Assembly: GCF_008271655.1 (NCBI RefSeq)
Contig: NZ_VKKX01000044.1
Location: 385,918-449,917 of the forward strand
Origin: Gemmobacter caeruleus
GTDB lineage: Bacteria > Pseudomonadota > Alphaproteobacteria > Rhodobacterales > Rhodobacteraceae
Direction: 5' to 3'
DNA length: 64,000 bases
The notes under the pieces are model-generated. The model searched no databases, was not told where the DNA came from, and was given only the letters and a program-made list of their open reading frames with translations. Of this stretch, positions 44,103-52,685 are shown one piece after another (the stretch's first letter is position 1; each line of letters begins with the position of its first letter). A program made the position numbers and the translations under genes.

Positions 44103-45591
44103 CGTGACGCAATTCACCCGTGCCGATTGGCAGGCCCGTGCCGACGCGCTGACCTTTCGTGACCGGATCTGGATCGACGGCGCGGCGGTGCCTGCGGCCT
44201 CGGGTCAGCGTTTTGCCAGTGTGAACCCGGCGAATGGCGCCATTCTGGCCGAGGTCGCGCGCGGGGGCGCGGCGGATATCGACCGCGCCGTCGCCTCGGC
44301 CCGCCGCGCCTTTGAAGACGGCCGCTGGAGCCGCCAGATCCCTTCGGCGCGCAAGGAGGTGCTGTTGCGGCTGGCGGCGCTGATCCGTGAGAATGTGCCG
44401 GAACTCGCGCTGCTGGACAGTCTCGACATGGGCAAGCTGGTGCGCGAGGCCGCCACCATCGACGCCCCCGGTTCGGCGCATTTCTTTCAATGGCATGCCG
44501 AGGCGATCGACAAGCTTTATGACGAGATCGCCCCGACTGGCGGGCGCGATCTGGCCATGGTGCGGCGCGTGCCGCTGGGGGTGATCGGCGCCGTGGTGCC
44601 GTGGAACTTTCCGCTCGACATGGCGACGTGGAAGCTGGCGCCGGCGCTGGCCATGGGCAATTCGGTGGTGCTGAAACCGGCCGAGCAATCGCCGCTGTCG
44701 GCGCTGCGCCTGGCCGAGCTGGCCGCCGAGGCCGGCCTGCCCGATGGCGTGCTGAATGTGGTGCCGGGCTTTGGCGAGGATGCGGGTCAGGCGCTTGGTC
44801 GTCACCCCGATGTCGATTGTCTGGTCTTCACTGGCTCGACCGCCGTGGGCAAGCTCTTCCAGCGTTATGCCGGCGAATCGAACATGAAACAGGTCTGGCT
44901 GGAGACGGGGGGCAAGAGCCCGAACCTGATCTTTCCCGATGCCGATCTGGACGCCGCCGCCGACATGGCGGCCTTTGGCATCTTCTTCAATCAGGGCGAG
45001 GTCTGTTCGGCCAATAGCCGGATGCTGGTTCATGCCTCCATCGCGGATGACATGATCGAGCGCATGGCGGCGCGCGCCGCCCGGGCGCAGCCGGGCGACC
45101 CGCTTGACCCCGGCGCGGCCATGGGGCCGCTGGTCGATCGGCGCCATGCCGATACGGTGATGGGCTTCATCGACAACGGCCGGCAATCCGCGCGGCTGGT
45201 CTGCGGCGGCGAGCGGCTGACAATCAGCGGTTCCGACGCCTATGTGCAGCCCACGATCTTTGCCGGCGCCGCCCCCGATGCCCGCATCGTGCGCGAGGAA
45301 ATCTTTGGCCCCGTCCTGTCGATCCAGACCTTCACCACCGAGGACGAGGCACTGGCGCTGGCCAATGACACGCCCTATGGGCTGGCCGCCTCGGTCTGGA
45401 CGCGCGATCTGGGGCGGGCGCTGTCGGTAGCGGACCGGCTTGTCGCGGGCACCGTCTCGGTCAATACCGTGGACGCCCTGAGCGCCATGACCCCCTTTGG
45501 CGGCATGAAGCAATCGGGCTTCGGGCGTGATCTTTCGATCCACAGTTTCGACAAATATTCGGCGCTGAAGACGACTTGGATCAAATTTTAA
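44095..45591 (+). CDS. NAD(P)-dependent aldehyde dehydrogenase (PuuC-like)
   Basis: A 498-residue aldehyde dehydrogenase, probably oxidising an amino- or semialdehyde. Motifs: PWNFPLDMATWKLAPALAMGNSVVLKPAEQSPLSAL, FTGSTAVGKLF (glycine motif), the general base in LETGGKSPNL, the nucleophile in NQGEVCSANSR, and EEIFGPVLS. It resembles gamma-glutamyl-aminobutyraldehyde or betaine-aldehyde dehydrogenases. The ATG at 44095 is inside the DUF1028 gene end and eight to nine bases after CGGAG. The LysR gene follows on the same strand. Confidence 0.93.
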   Translation: MNDVTQFTRADWQARADALTFRDRIWIDGAAVPAASGQRFASVNPANGAILAEVARGGAADIDRAVASARRAFEDGRWSRQIPSARKEVLLRLAALIRENVPELALLDSLDMGKLVREAATIDAPGSAHFFQWHAEAIDKLYDEIAPTGGRDLAMVRRVPLGVIGAVVPWNFPLDMATWKLAPALAMGNSVVLKPAEQSPLSALRLAELAAEAGLPDGVLNVVPGFGEDAGQALGRHPDVDCLVFTGSTAVGKLFQRYAGESNMKQVWLETGGKSPNLIFPDADLDAAADMAAFGIFFNQGEVCSANSRMLVHASIADDMIERMAARAARAQPGDPLDPGAAMGPLVDRRHADTVMGFIDNGRQSARLVCGGERLTISGSDAYVQPTIFAGAAPDARIVREEIFGPVLSIQTFTTEDEALALANDTPYGLAASVWTRDLGRALSVADRLVAGTVSVNTVDALSAMTPFGGMKQSGFGRDLSIHSFDKYSALKTTWIKF

Positions 45592-45597
45592 TCCGGG

Positions 45598-45612
45598 TTA
45601 GGCTACCCCTAA
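45598..45612. promoter_or_regulatory. LysR-type box, site 2 (before the LysR gene)
   Basis: TTAGGCTACCCCTAA, the same TTAGG-N5-CCTAA repeat followed by TCAAAG as in site 1. It is centred only about 31 bases before the LysR ATG, a position that suits autorepression. Confidence 0.7.
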
Positions 45613-45635
45613 TCAAAGGCGGAGCCTGATAAGTC

Positions 45636-46589
45636 ATGCCCTTGCGATTTACCCTGCGGCAACTGGAATACCTGGTCGCCGTGGGCGAATGCGGGTCGAT
45701 CGCGCTGGCCTCGGACAGGGTGAATGTATCCTCGCCCTCGATCTCGGCGGCGATTTCGCAGCTGGAACAGGAATTCGGCCTGCCGCTTTTCGTGCGCAAA
45801 CATGCGCATGGCCTGTCGCTGACGCAGGGCGGCAAGCAGTTTGTGGAACAGGCCCGCGTGGTGCTGGCCCAGGCGGCGCGGCTGAACGATCTGGCGAATG
45901 GCATCACCGGCAAGGTGCGCGGGCCGCTGAATGTGGGCTGCCTGCTGACCTTTGCGCAGGTGGTGCTGCCGCAACTGCGCCGCAGCTTCGTGGATGAATA
46001 TCCGGAGGTCGATTTCCACCAGTTCGAGCGCAACCAGTCAGAAATTTTCGAGGGGCTGCGCGGGGCCACGCTGGATGTGGCGCTGAGCTATGATCTGAAC
46101 ATCCCGCCCGATCTGGAATTCGTGGCCCTGGCCAGCCTGCCGCCCTATGCCGTCCTGCCCGAAGGGCATCCGCTGGCACATCTGGCCGCCATATCGCCCG
46201 CCGATCTGGCGGATGAGCCGCTGATCCTGCTGGATTTGCCGCTGTCATCCGAATATTTCCTCAGCTTTTTCAGCGAGATAGGCATGCGCCCGCGCATCGC
46301 GGAGCGCACGCGCGACATGGCGGTGATGCAAAGCCTGGTGGGACAGGGCTTTGGCTATTCCATCGCCAATATCCGGCCCTGGTCGGATCGCAGCCCCGAC
46401 GGGCGGCCGCTGCGCTATGTGCCGCTGACCGGGCCGGTGCGGGCGATGCGGCTGGGGCTGGTGCTGTCGGAAGGGGCGCGCGCCTCGCAGACGGTGCGGG
46501 CCTTCATCGACCATTGCCGCGGCGCGCTGACCCCCGACACCGCGCAGGGGCTGAAGCTGCGCATCGACGGGCCGGTGCGCGATTTCTGA
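45636..46589 (+). CDS. LysR family transcriptional regulator
   Basis: A 317-residue regulator with an N-terminal winged helix-turn-helix (FTLRQLEYLVAVGECGSIALASDRVNVSSPSISAAISQLEQEFGLPLFVRKHAHGLSLTQGG, residues 5-66) and a C-terminal periplasmic-binding-like effector domain (about 90-300). It lies between the two halves of the catabolic cluster. Three matching boxes, before the HpaB-like gene, before itself and before the dehydrogenase, make it the likely cluster regulator, with a pathway compound as coinducer (inference). Confidence 0.93.
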   Translation: MPLRFTLRQLEYLVAVGECGSIALASDRVNVSSPSISAAISQLEQEFGLPLFVRKHAHGLSLTQGGKQFVEQARVVLAQAARLNDLANGITGKVRGPLNVGCLLTFAQVVLPQLRRSFVDEYPEVDFHQFERNQSEIFEGLRGATLDVALSYDLNIPPDLEFVALASLPPYAVLPEGHPLAHLAAISPADLADEPLILLDLPLSSEYFLSFFSEIGMRPRIAERTRDMAVMQSLVGQGFGYSIANIRPWSDRSPDGRPLRYVPLTGPVRAMRLGLVLSEGARASQTVRAFIDHCRGALTPDTAQGLKLRIDGPVRDF

Positions 46590-46656
46590 CCGCAGGCTTT
46601 GCGCGATGCCCGGATTTTCGGCACTTCGACCAATCCGAACGCAACTTGAGGCGTGC

Positions 46657-46671
46657 TTAGCCTGCCCCTAA
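46657..46671. promoter_or_regulatory. LysR-type box, site 3 (before the TMADH-like gene)
   Basis: TTAGCCTGCCCCTAA matches sites 1 and 2 except one base of the left arm. It is centred about 94 bases before the TTG start of the dehydrogenase, nearly the same distance as site 1 from its gene. Confidence 0.62.
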
Positions 46672-46757
46672 TTCCGGCTTCCGAAGCCCGTTCTTTATCC
46701 TGGGCGCGGCAGGGGGTCTGCTGGAGGCAACCTCTCCAGCCGACGGAGCCCGGAGCC

Positions 46758-48839
46758 TTGCGCGATCCCCGCTACGATATCCTGTTTCAGCCCATGGCCA
46801 TTGGCCCGTTGACCGCGAAAAACCGTTTCTATCAGGTGCCGCATTGCAATGGCGGCGGCTACCGTGACCCCTCGGCCGCCGCCGCAATGCGTGGCATCAA
46901 GGCCGAAGGCGGCTGGGGCGTGATCTTCACCGAACAGACCGAGATGCACCAGACCTCGGAAATCACGCCCTTCATCGAGCTGCGGCTGTGGGAGGACAAG
47001 GATATTCCCGGCCTGCGCAAGATGTCGGAGGCGATGAAGACGCATGGCGCGCTGGCGGGAATCCAGCTGGCTTACAGTGGCATCAACGGGCCGAATTTCT
47101 ATACCAAGGAAGTGCCGCTGGCGCCGACCGCGCTGCCGATCCGCACCTTCACCAATGATCCGGTGCAGGCCCGCGCGATGGACAAGAGCGACATTCGCAA
47201 CCTGCGCCGCTGGTTCGTGAACGCGGCGAAACGGTCGAAACTGGCGGGGTTCGACCTGATCTGCCTTTACGGCGCGCATGGGTTCGGCATCTTCCAGCAT
47301 TTCCTCAGCCGCGCCACCAACCAGCGCTCCGACGAATATGGCGGCAGTCTGGAAAACCGCTCGCGCTTTGCGCGCGAGGTGGTGGCGGATATGCGCGATG
47401 CCGTGGGCGATACGATGGCGCTGACGATGCGGGTCAGCCTTGACGAAAACATCGGCGATCTGGGCTTTTCCAATGCGGAACTGCGCGACTTCATCGCGAT
47501 GAATGCCGATCTGCCTGACCTGTGGGATCTGGCGCAGGGGACGTGGGAAGATTGCTCCGGCCCATCGCGCTTCAAGGAGGAAGCCGCGCAAGAGGTGCTG
47601 GTGAAGGGCATCCGCGAACTTTCCTCGAAACCCGTGGTCGGCGTGGGCCGCTTCACATCGCCCGATGTGATGGCGCGGATGGTGCGGCAGGGCACGCTGG
47701 ATTTCATCGGCTGCGCGCGCCCCTCCATCGCCGATCCTTTCCTGCCGAAAAAGGTCGAGGAAGGCCGGATCGAGGATATCCGCGAATGTATCGGCTGCAA
47801 TATCTGCATCACCGGCGACATGACCATGTCGATCAGCCGCTGCACCCAGAACCCCACCTTCATGGAGGAATGGCGCAAGGGCTGGCATCCCGAAAAGATC
47901 GCCGCGCGGGGCGAGAGCGAGAATGTGCTGGTGATCGGTTCCGGCCCGGCGGGGCTGGAGGCCGCGCGGGCGCTCAGCCTGCGCGGCTATGACGTGGCGC
48001 TGGCCGAGGCTGGCGATGCGTTCGGCGGCCGCGTGGCGCGCGAACGGCTGTTGCCCGGCCTGTCGGCCTGGGGGCGGGTGATGGATTACCGGCTGTATCA
48101 GATCGGCCAGCGGCCCAATGTGCAGATGTATCCGGGATCGGAACTGGGCGTCGAGGAGGTGCTGGACTTCGGCTTCCAGAATATCTGCGTGGCGACCGGC
48201 AGTCATTGGCGCAGTGACGGCGTGGCGCGGCAGCATGTGGTGCCGATGCCGGGCCTTGGCGCCCTGCCCGCCTTCACGCCCGATGACCTGATGGCGGGGC
48301 GGATGCCTGCGGGCCGCGTCGTGGTCTATGATGACGATCACTATTACATGGGCGGCGTGCTGGCCGAGTTGTGCGCCAAAGCGGGTTGCGAGGTCACGCT
48401 CGTCACCCCCGCCGCCTTCGTCTCGGACTGGACGCGCAACACGCTGGAACAGGGCGCCATTCACCGCCGTCTGGTGGAGGCAGGCGTGCAGATCGTGCTG
48501 AATACCGGCGTGACCGCCCTGCGCGCCGACGGGGTGGAGGCGAACTGCGCCTATACCGATGCCCGCCGGGTGATCGAGGCGGATGCGGTGGTGCTGGTCG
48601 CCTCGCGCGCCTCGAACGATGCGCTGTATCACGGGCTGAAGGCGCGGCAGGCCGATTGGGCCGATGCCGGCATCCGCAGCGTGCAGATCATCGGCGACGC
48701 CGCCGCCCCCGGCCCGATCGCCTGGGCGACCTATGCCGGCCACCGCTATGCGCGCGAAGTCGATACCGGGGTCTGGACCGAGGACTGGGGCGATACCCTG
48801 TCCTTCCGGCGCGAAATCACCGAACTGGCGGCGGATTGA
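46758..48839 (+). CDS. TMADH/DMADH-like iron-sulfur flavoprotein, amine dehydrogenase candidate
   Basis: A 693-residue protein aligned end to end with trimethylamine dehydrogenase: FMN barrel (1-340), [4Fe-4S] site with C344, C347, C350 and C362, then an ADP-binding domain (VLVIGSGPAGLEAARAL). C30 in FYQVPHCNGG matches the cysteine that carries covalent FMN; this supports the TTG start at 46758, as does avoiding overlap with box 3. The active-site pair is kept as Y171 and H174. Of the aromatic bowl only W263 remains; Tyr60 is Q60, Trp355 is D354, and position 74 is E. It probably N-demethylates or deaminates an amine other than trimethylamine. Confidence 0.85.
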   Translation: MRDPRYDILFQPMAIGPLTAKNRFYQVPHCNGGGYRDPSAAAAMRGIKAEGGWGVIFTEQTEMHQTSEITPFIELRLWEDKDIPGLRKMSEAMKTHGALAGIQLAYSGINGPNFYTKEVPLAPTALPIRTFTNDPVQARAMDKSDIRNLRRWFVNAAKRSKLAGFDLICLYGAHGFGIFQHFLSRATNQRSDEYGGSLENRSRFAREVVADMRDAVGDTMALTMRVSLDENIGDLGFSNAELRDFIAMNADLPDLWDLAQGTWEDCSGPSRFKEEAAQEVLVKGIRELSSKPVVGVGRFTSPDVMARMVRQGTLDFIGCARPSIADPFLPKKVEEGRIEDIRECIGCNICITGDMTMSISRCTQNPTFMEEWRKGWHPEKIAARGESENVLVIGSGPAGLEAARALSLRGYDVALAEAGDAFGGRVARERLLPGLSAWGRVMDYRLYQIGQRPNVQMYPGSELGVEEVLDFGFQNICVATGSHWRSDGVARQHVVPMPGLGALPAFTPDDLMAGRMPAGRVVVYDDDHYYMGGVLAELCAKAGCEVTLVTPAAFVSDWTRNTLEQGAIHRRLVEAGVQIVLNTGVTALRADGVEANCAYTDARRVIEADAVVLVASRASNDALYHGLKARQADWADAGIRSVQIIGDAAAPGPIAWATYAGHRYAREVDTGVWTEDWGDTLSFRREITELAAD

Positions 48840-48842
48840 GCC

Positions 48843-49913
48843 ATGGAACGCAAGAAAGCCATCGAGGTTCAGAATGTCGCCAAATCCTTCGGCAGCTTTC
48901 AGGCGCTGAAGGGGGTCAGCTTCGACATCTATGACAACGAATTCTTTACCATGCTGGGGCCGTCGGGCTGCGGCAAGACTACGCTGCTGCGGATGATTGC
49001 CGGGTTTGAAAGCCCGACCGCGGGGACCATCCGCCTGCATGGCCGCGACATCCTTGACCAGCCGCCGCACAAGCGCCGGGTCAATACGGTGTTCCAAAGC
49101 TACGCCCTGTTCCCGCATATGACGCTGGAGGCGAATATCGCCTTCGCGCTGGAAAATCTGGGCTGGGAAAAGGCGCGCATCCGCGACCGCGTGGCGCAGA
49201 TGCTGGATCTGGTGCATATGACACCCTTTGCCCGCCGCCGCCCGGCGCAGCTTTCGGGCGGGCAGCGGCAGCGCATCGCGCTGGCCCGGGCGCTGGCCTC
49301 GGAACCCGAGGTGCTGCTGCTGGACGAGCCGCTTTCGGCGCTCGACCTCAAGCTGCGGCAGGCGATGCGGGATGAATTGCGCGCGTTGCAGCGCGCCACC
49401 GGCATCACCTTCATCTTCGTGACCCACGATCAGGAAGAGGCGCTCGACATGTCCGACCGCATCTGCGTGCTGGGCGCGGGCGAGGTGCAGCAGATCGGCG
49501 CCCCGAACGAGATCTACGAAGACCCCGAAAACCGCTTTGTCGCGGATTTCATCGGCGAGACGAATTTCCTGCCCGCCGAGGTGGTCTCGGTCGAGGGCGA
49601 CCGGGCGACGGTGACAACCCCGCTGGGGCCGGTCACCACCTGGCACAAGGGCGCGGTGGCGGGGGCGCCAGCCATGCTGTCGCTGCGGCCCGAAAAGATC
49701 GGGATGGAGGATCAGGCCCCGGGCGAGGCGCTGCATGGCACCATCACCGGGCGCAATTACATGGGCGGCTATACCCATTACACCGTCACGGTGAACGGCA
49801 CCGAATTGCGGGTGTCGAAACGCAATGCGGTGTCGCATGGCGCGAGCCTTGCCATCGGCGCGCCGGTGCGGCTGGGCTTTCGCCCCGACAGCGCGCGGGT
49901 GCTGGCCCGATGA
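48843..49913 (+). CDS. potA: polyamine-type ABC importer ATPase (PotA-like)
   Basis: A 356-residue ATPase of a spermidine/putrescine-type importer. Motifs: Walker A GPSGCGKTT, Q-loop TVFQSYALFPHMT, signature LSGGQRQR, Walker B VLLLDEPLSALDL, and H-loop VTHDQEEAL. A C-terminal TOBE domain (about 270-350) is typical of PotA/CysA-type ATPases. It starts three bases after the dehydrogenase stop and overlaps the permease by four bases, so one operon runs from the dehydrogenase onwards. Actual cargo is unknown; the name reflects family. Confidence 0.92.
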   Translation: MERKKAIEVQNVAKSFGSFQALKGVSFDIYDNEFFTMLGPSGCGKTTLLRMIAGFESPTAGTIRLHGRDILDQPPHKRRVNTVFQSYALFPHMTLEANIAFALENLGWEKARIRDRVAQMLDLVHMTPFARRRPAQLSGGQRQRIALARALASEPEVLLLDEPLSALDLKLRQAMRDELRALQRATGITFIFVTHDQEEALDMSDRICVLGAGEVQQIGAPNEIYEDPENRFVADFIGETNFLPAEVVSVEGDRATVTTPLGPVTTWHKGAVAGAPAMLSLRPEKIGMEDQAPGEALHGTITGRNYMGGYTHYTVTVNGTELRVSKRNAVSHGASLAIGAPVRLGFRPDSARVLAR

Positions 49914-50788
49914 ACTGGCGCGATTTCCGCATCTGGGGCCTTGCCCCCGCCTGGGTTATCATGGCGCTGACGCTGGTCCTGCCCATCGGCATCGTCGTGC
50001 TGGTCAGCCTTTCGATCCGCGGCGCCTATGGCGGATTTGACTGGGGCCTGTCCTTCGACAGCTACGCGAAGATCCTGTTCGAGGAAGATTGGGACGGCAA
50101 TCTTGCCTTTACCCCGCAATACCTGGCCATCATCGGGCGCACGCTCTGGCTGGCCGGGCTGACGACGCTGATCTGCGCGGCGCTTGCCCTGCCCGCCGCC
50201 TATGTCATCGCACAGGCCCCGGCGCGGTGGAAGGCGGTGCTGGTCTATCTGGTCACGCTGCCCTTCTGGGTGTCGATGATCGTGCGGGTCTATGCGTGGA
50301 TCATCATTCTGGGCAATGACGGGGTGATCGAGAAAACCCTGCGCGGGCTTGGCCTTGTGGCCGATATGGACAGTCTTCTGTTCACCAATGGCGCCATGCT
50401 CACGGGGCTGGTCTACAGCTATATCCCGCTGATGATCCTGCCGGTTTTCGCCAGTATCGAAAAGCTGGACCCTGCCCTGATCGAGGCGAGCCACGATCTT
50501 TACGGCAGCCGCTGGGTCACTGCGCGGCGGGTGATCCTGCCCTTGACCCTGCCGGGGCTGATGGCCGGCGCGGTGCTGGTCTTCGTGCCCTGCCTGGGCG
50601 CGGTGCTGGAGCCGATCCTGCTGGGCGGCGGCAAGGTCATGCTGATGGGCAACCTGATCCAGACCCAGTTCGGCGGCGGGCGCAACTGGCCCTTTGGCGC
50701 GGCGATTGCCGTTACGCTGATGGGGCTGGTGATGATCTTCCTGATGCTGAACGCGCTGCGGGCGCGGCGGGAGGTGAGCCATGCGTGA
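49910..50788 (+). CDS. potB: polyamine-type ABC importer permease (PotB-like)
   Basis: A 292-residue inner-membrane permease with about six helices. The ATPase-contact EAA loop is EASHDLYGSRWVTARRVILPLTLPGLMAG. Typical PotB segments include VTLPFWVSMIVRVYAWIIILG. Overlaps of four bases with potA and eight bases with potC show tight operon structure. Confidence 0.92.
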   Translation: MNWRDFRIWGLAPAWVIMALTLVLPIGIVVLVSLSIRGAYGGFDWGLSFDSYAKILFEEDWDGNLAFTPQYLAIIGRTLWLAGLTTLICAALALPAAYVIAQAPARWKAVLVYLVTLPFWVSMIVRVYAWIIILGNDGVIEKTLRGLGLVADMDSLLFTNGAMLTGLVYSYIPLMILPVFASIEKLDPALIEASHDLYGSRWVTARRVILPLTLPGLMAGAVLVFVPCLGAVLEPILLGGGKVMLMGNLIQTQFGGGRNWPFGAAIAVTLMGLVMIFLMLNALRARREVSHA

Positions 50789-51572
50789 CGTGCGGCGCTA
50801 TCCGGGCGCGCGGATCTTCACCGCGCTGTTCTTTCTCTGGCTTTATCTGCCGATCCTTGTGGTCATCGCCTACAGCTTCAACGAAAACCGCCTCGCCTCG
50901 GTCTGGACCGGGTTTTCGCTCCGCTGGTATGAAAGTGCGCTGCACAACCGGGCGCTGCTGGATGCGGTGCAGATCTCGCTGACCGTGGCCGGCATCGCCA
51001 CGGCCATTGCGACGACGGTCGCCCTGATGGCCGCGCTGGTGCTGGTGCGGGGGCGCGATGTCAGGCTGCGGCGGCTGTCGGAGACGGTGGTGAACCTGCC
51101 CCTGCTGCTGCCCGAAATCGTGCTGGCGGTGGCGGTTTTGATCCTGTTCTCGCAGATCGGGCTTCAGAACGGCCTTCTGAAACTGGTGATCGCCCATTCG
51201 GCCTTTTGCATCCCCTTTGCCTTCCTGCCGATCCGCGCCCGCCTGCAAGGGATGGAGCCGGATTTCGAGGAGGCCGCGCAAGACCTTTACGCAAGCCCTT
51301 GGGTCACCTTCCGCCGTGTCACCCTGCCCCTGATCGCGCCGGGGGTCTTTGCCGGGGCGATGCTGGCCTTCGTGATCTCGATGGATGATTTCATCACCTC
51401 GAACCTGCTCAATTCCGGCGGATCGACCACGCTGCCGGTCTATATCTTCGGCCTGATCAAACAGGGCACCACGCCCGAGCTGAACGCGATTTCCACGCTG
51501 ATCGTGCTGGGCTCGCTGATCCTGGCCACCACCGCGCTTGTGCTGACCTTTCGCAACCCAAACCGGGCATGA
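50781..51572 (+). CDS. potC: polyamine-type ABC importer permease (PotC-like)
   Basis: A 263-residue permease with six helices; the EAA loop is EEAAQDLYASPWVTFRRVTLPLIAPGVFAG, followed by AFVISMDDFITSNLLNSGGSTTLPVYIFG, a typical PotC segment. The start overlaps potB by eight bases. The binding-protein gene follows after 30 bases. Confidence 0.92.
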   Translation: MRDVRRYPGARIFTALFFLWLYLPILVVIAYSFNENRLASVWTGFSLRWYESALHNRALLDAVQISLTVAGIATAIATTVALMAALVLVRGRDVRLRRLSETVVNLPLLLPEIVLAVAVLILFSQIGLQNGLLKLVIAHSAFCIPFAFLPIRARLQGMEPDFEEAAQDLYASPWVTFRRVTLPLIAPGVFAGAMLAFVISMDDFITSNLLNSGGSTTLPVYIFGLIKQGTTPELNAISTLIVLGSLILATTALVLTFRNPNRA

Positions 51573-51602
51573 AGACCCGGATCACCCTTCAAGGAGACCT
51601 TC

Positions 51603-52622
51603 ATGACGATGCGCATTCTGCTGACCTCTGCCCTTCTGGCCCTGCCCGCTGCCGCGCAGGCCGAAGGGGTGCTGAACCTCTATATCTGGTCCGACAGCAT
51701 CTCGCCCGAGCTGATCGCGAAATTCGAATCCGAGACCGGGATCAAGGTCAATGTCGATGGTTTCAATTCCAACGAAGACCTGCTGACCAAATTGCAGGCC
51801 GGCGCCTCGGGCTATGATCTGGTCACGCCCTCGCAGCATTTCCTCAAGATCATGGCGGATGAGGGGCTGCTGGAGGATATCGACGCCCATGACCTTGCGG
51901 CCTATCAGGCGGTCGATGAAAAATGGCGCGGGCAGTGGTGGGATGAGACCAACGAATATTCCATCCCGCTGGCCTTTGGCACCGCCGGTTTCACGGTGAA
52001 CCGCGATCAATACAAGGGGCCGGTGGACAGCTGGGCCGCCTTCTTTGAACCGGGCGAGGATCTGAAGGGCAAGATCGCCTCGCTTTCCTATCCCGACGAG
52101 GTGGTGGGCGCCGCGCAGCTTTATCTTGGCGTGCCCTTCTGTTCCGAGGATTCGGCCGAGATGAAGCGCGTCTATGACCTGCTGGCCGCGCAAAAGCCCT
52201 TTGTCGCCGCCTATACCAGCGACAATATCGAAAACCGCATTGGCGGCGGTGAAGTGGCGATGCATTTCTGGTGGGATGGCAATTCGATGAAGACCCGCGC
52301 CAATGACGGCGCGCCCATCGAATATGCCATGCCGAAAGAGGGGCTGGTGGGCTGGCTGGACAGCTTCGTGGTGCCCAAGGGGGCCGCGAATGTGGAGAAC
52401 GCCAAGAAATTCATCGACTTCATGTCCACCGTCGAGAACGCGACGGCGCAATACAATTTCTACGGCCATTCCGCCCCGGTGAAAATCGACACCGCAAGCG
52501 CGAAATACACCCCCGAAAACGCGCCTGAGCTGTTCCCCACGGTCAAGGTCGAATTCTCGCGCGCCTGTTCGCCGGCGGCGCAGGATCTGGTGACGAAGGT
52601 CTGGACCCAGCTTCTGCAATAA
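51603..52622 (+). CDS. potD: polyamine-type ABC importer substrate-binding protein (PotD/PotF-like)
   Basis: A 339-residue periplasmic binding protein. The signal peptide is about MTMRILLTSALLALPAAAQA. The mature start EGVLNLYIWSDSISPELIAKFESETGIKVNVD and the later LVGWLDSFVVPKGAANVENAKKFIDFM are characteristic of PotD/PotF. The ATG at 51603 follows AAGGAG by eight bases. Ligand is predicted to be cationic or zwitterionic; the aromatic box of polyamine binders was not tested. A hairpin terminator follows. Confidence 0.92.
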   Translation: MTMRILLTSALLALPAAAQAEGVLNLYIWSDSISPELIAKFESETGIKVNVDGFNSNEDLLTKLQAGASGYDLVTPSQHFLKIMADEGLLEDIDAHDLAAYQAVDEKWRGQWWDETNEYSIPLAFGTAGFTVNRDQYKGPVDSWAAFFEPGEDLKGKIASLSYPDEVVGAAQLYLGVPFCSEDSAEMKRVYDLLAAQKPFVAAYTSDNIENRIGGGEVAMHFWWDGNSMKTRANDGAPIEYAMPKEGLVGWLDSFVVPKGAANVENAKKFIDFMSTVENATAQYNFYGHSAPVKIDTASAKYTPENAPELFPTVKVEFSRACSPAAQDLVTKVWTQLLQ

Positions 52623-52637
52623 CACGGCACCCCCTGC

Positions 52638-52674
52638 CCGGCGGCGCCCGCGTATCGCGCCGCCGGGGCTTTTC
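52638..52674 (+). terminator. terminator or attenuator after the binding-protein gene
   Basis: An 11-bp stem (CCCGGCGGCGC / GCGCCGCCGGG) with a 9-base loop is followed by GCTTTT. It lies 11 bases before the amidohydrolase start, so it may only attenuate readthrough. Confidence 0.75.
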
Positions 52675-52685
52675 ACGAGGCCGTC

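Noticed and set aside
46653..46757. Longer start for the TMADH-like gene
   Set aside because: It would put LysR box 3 inside the coding region and shift the flavin cysteine from position 30, where it aligns with TMADH.
46695..49838. 1047-residue open frame opposite the TMADH-like and potA genes
   Set aside because: Same reason: shadow of strongly supported genes, no ribosome-binding site or motif of its own.
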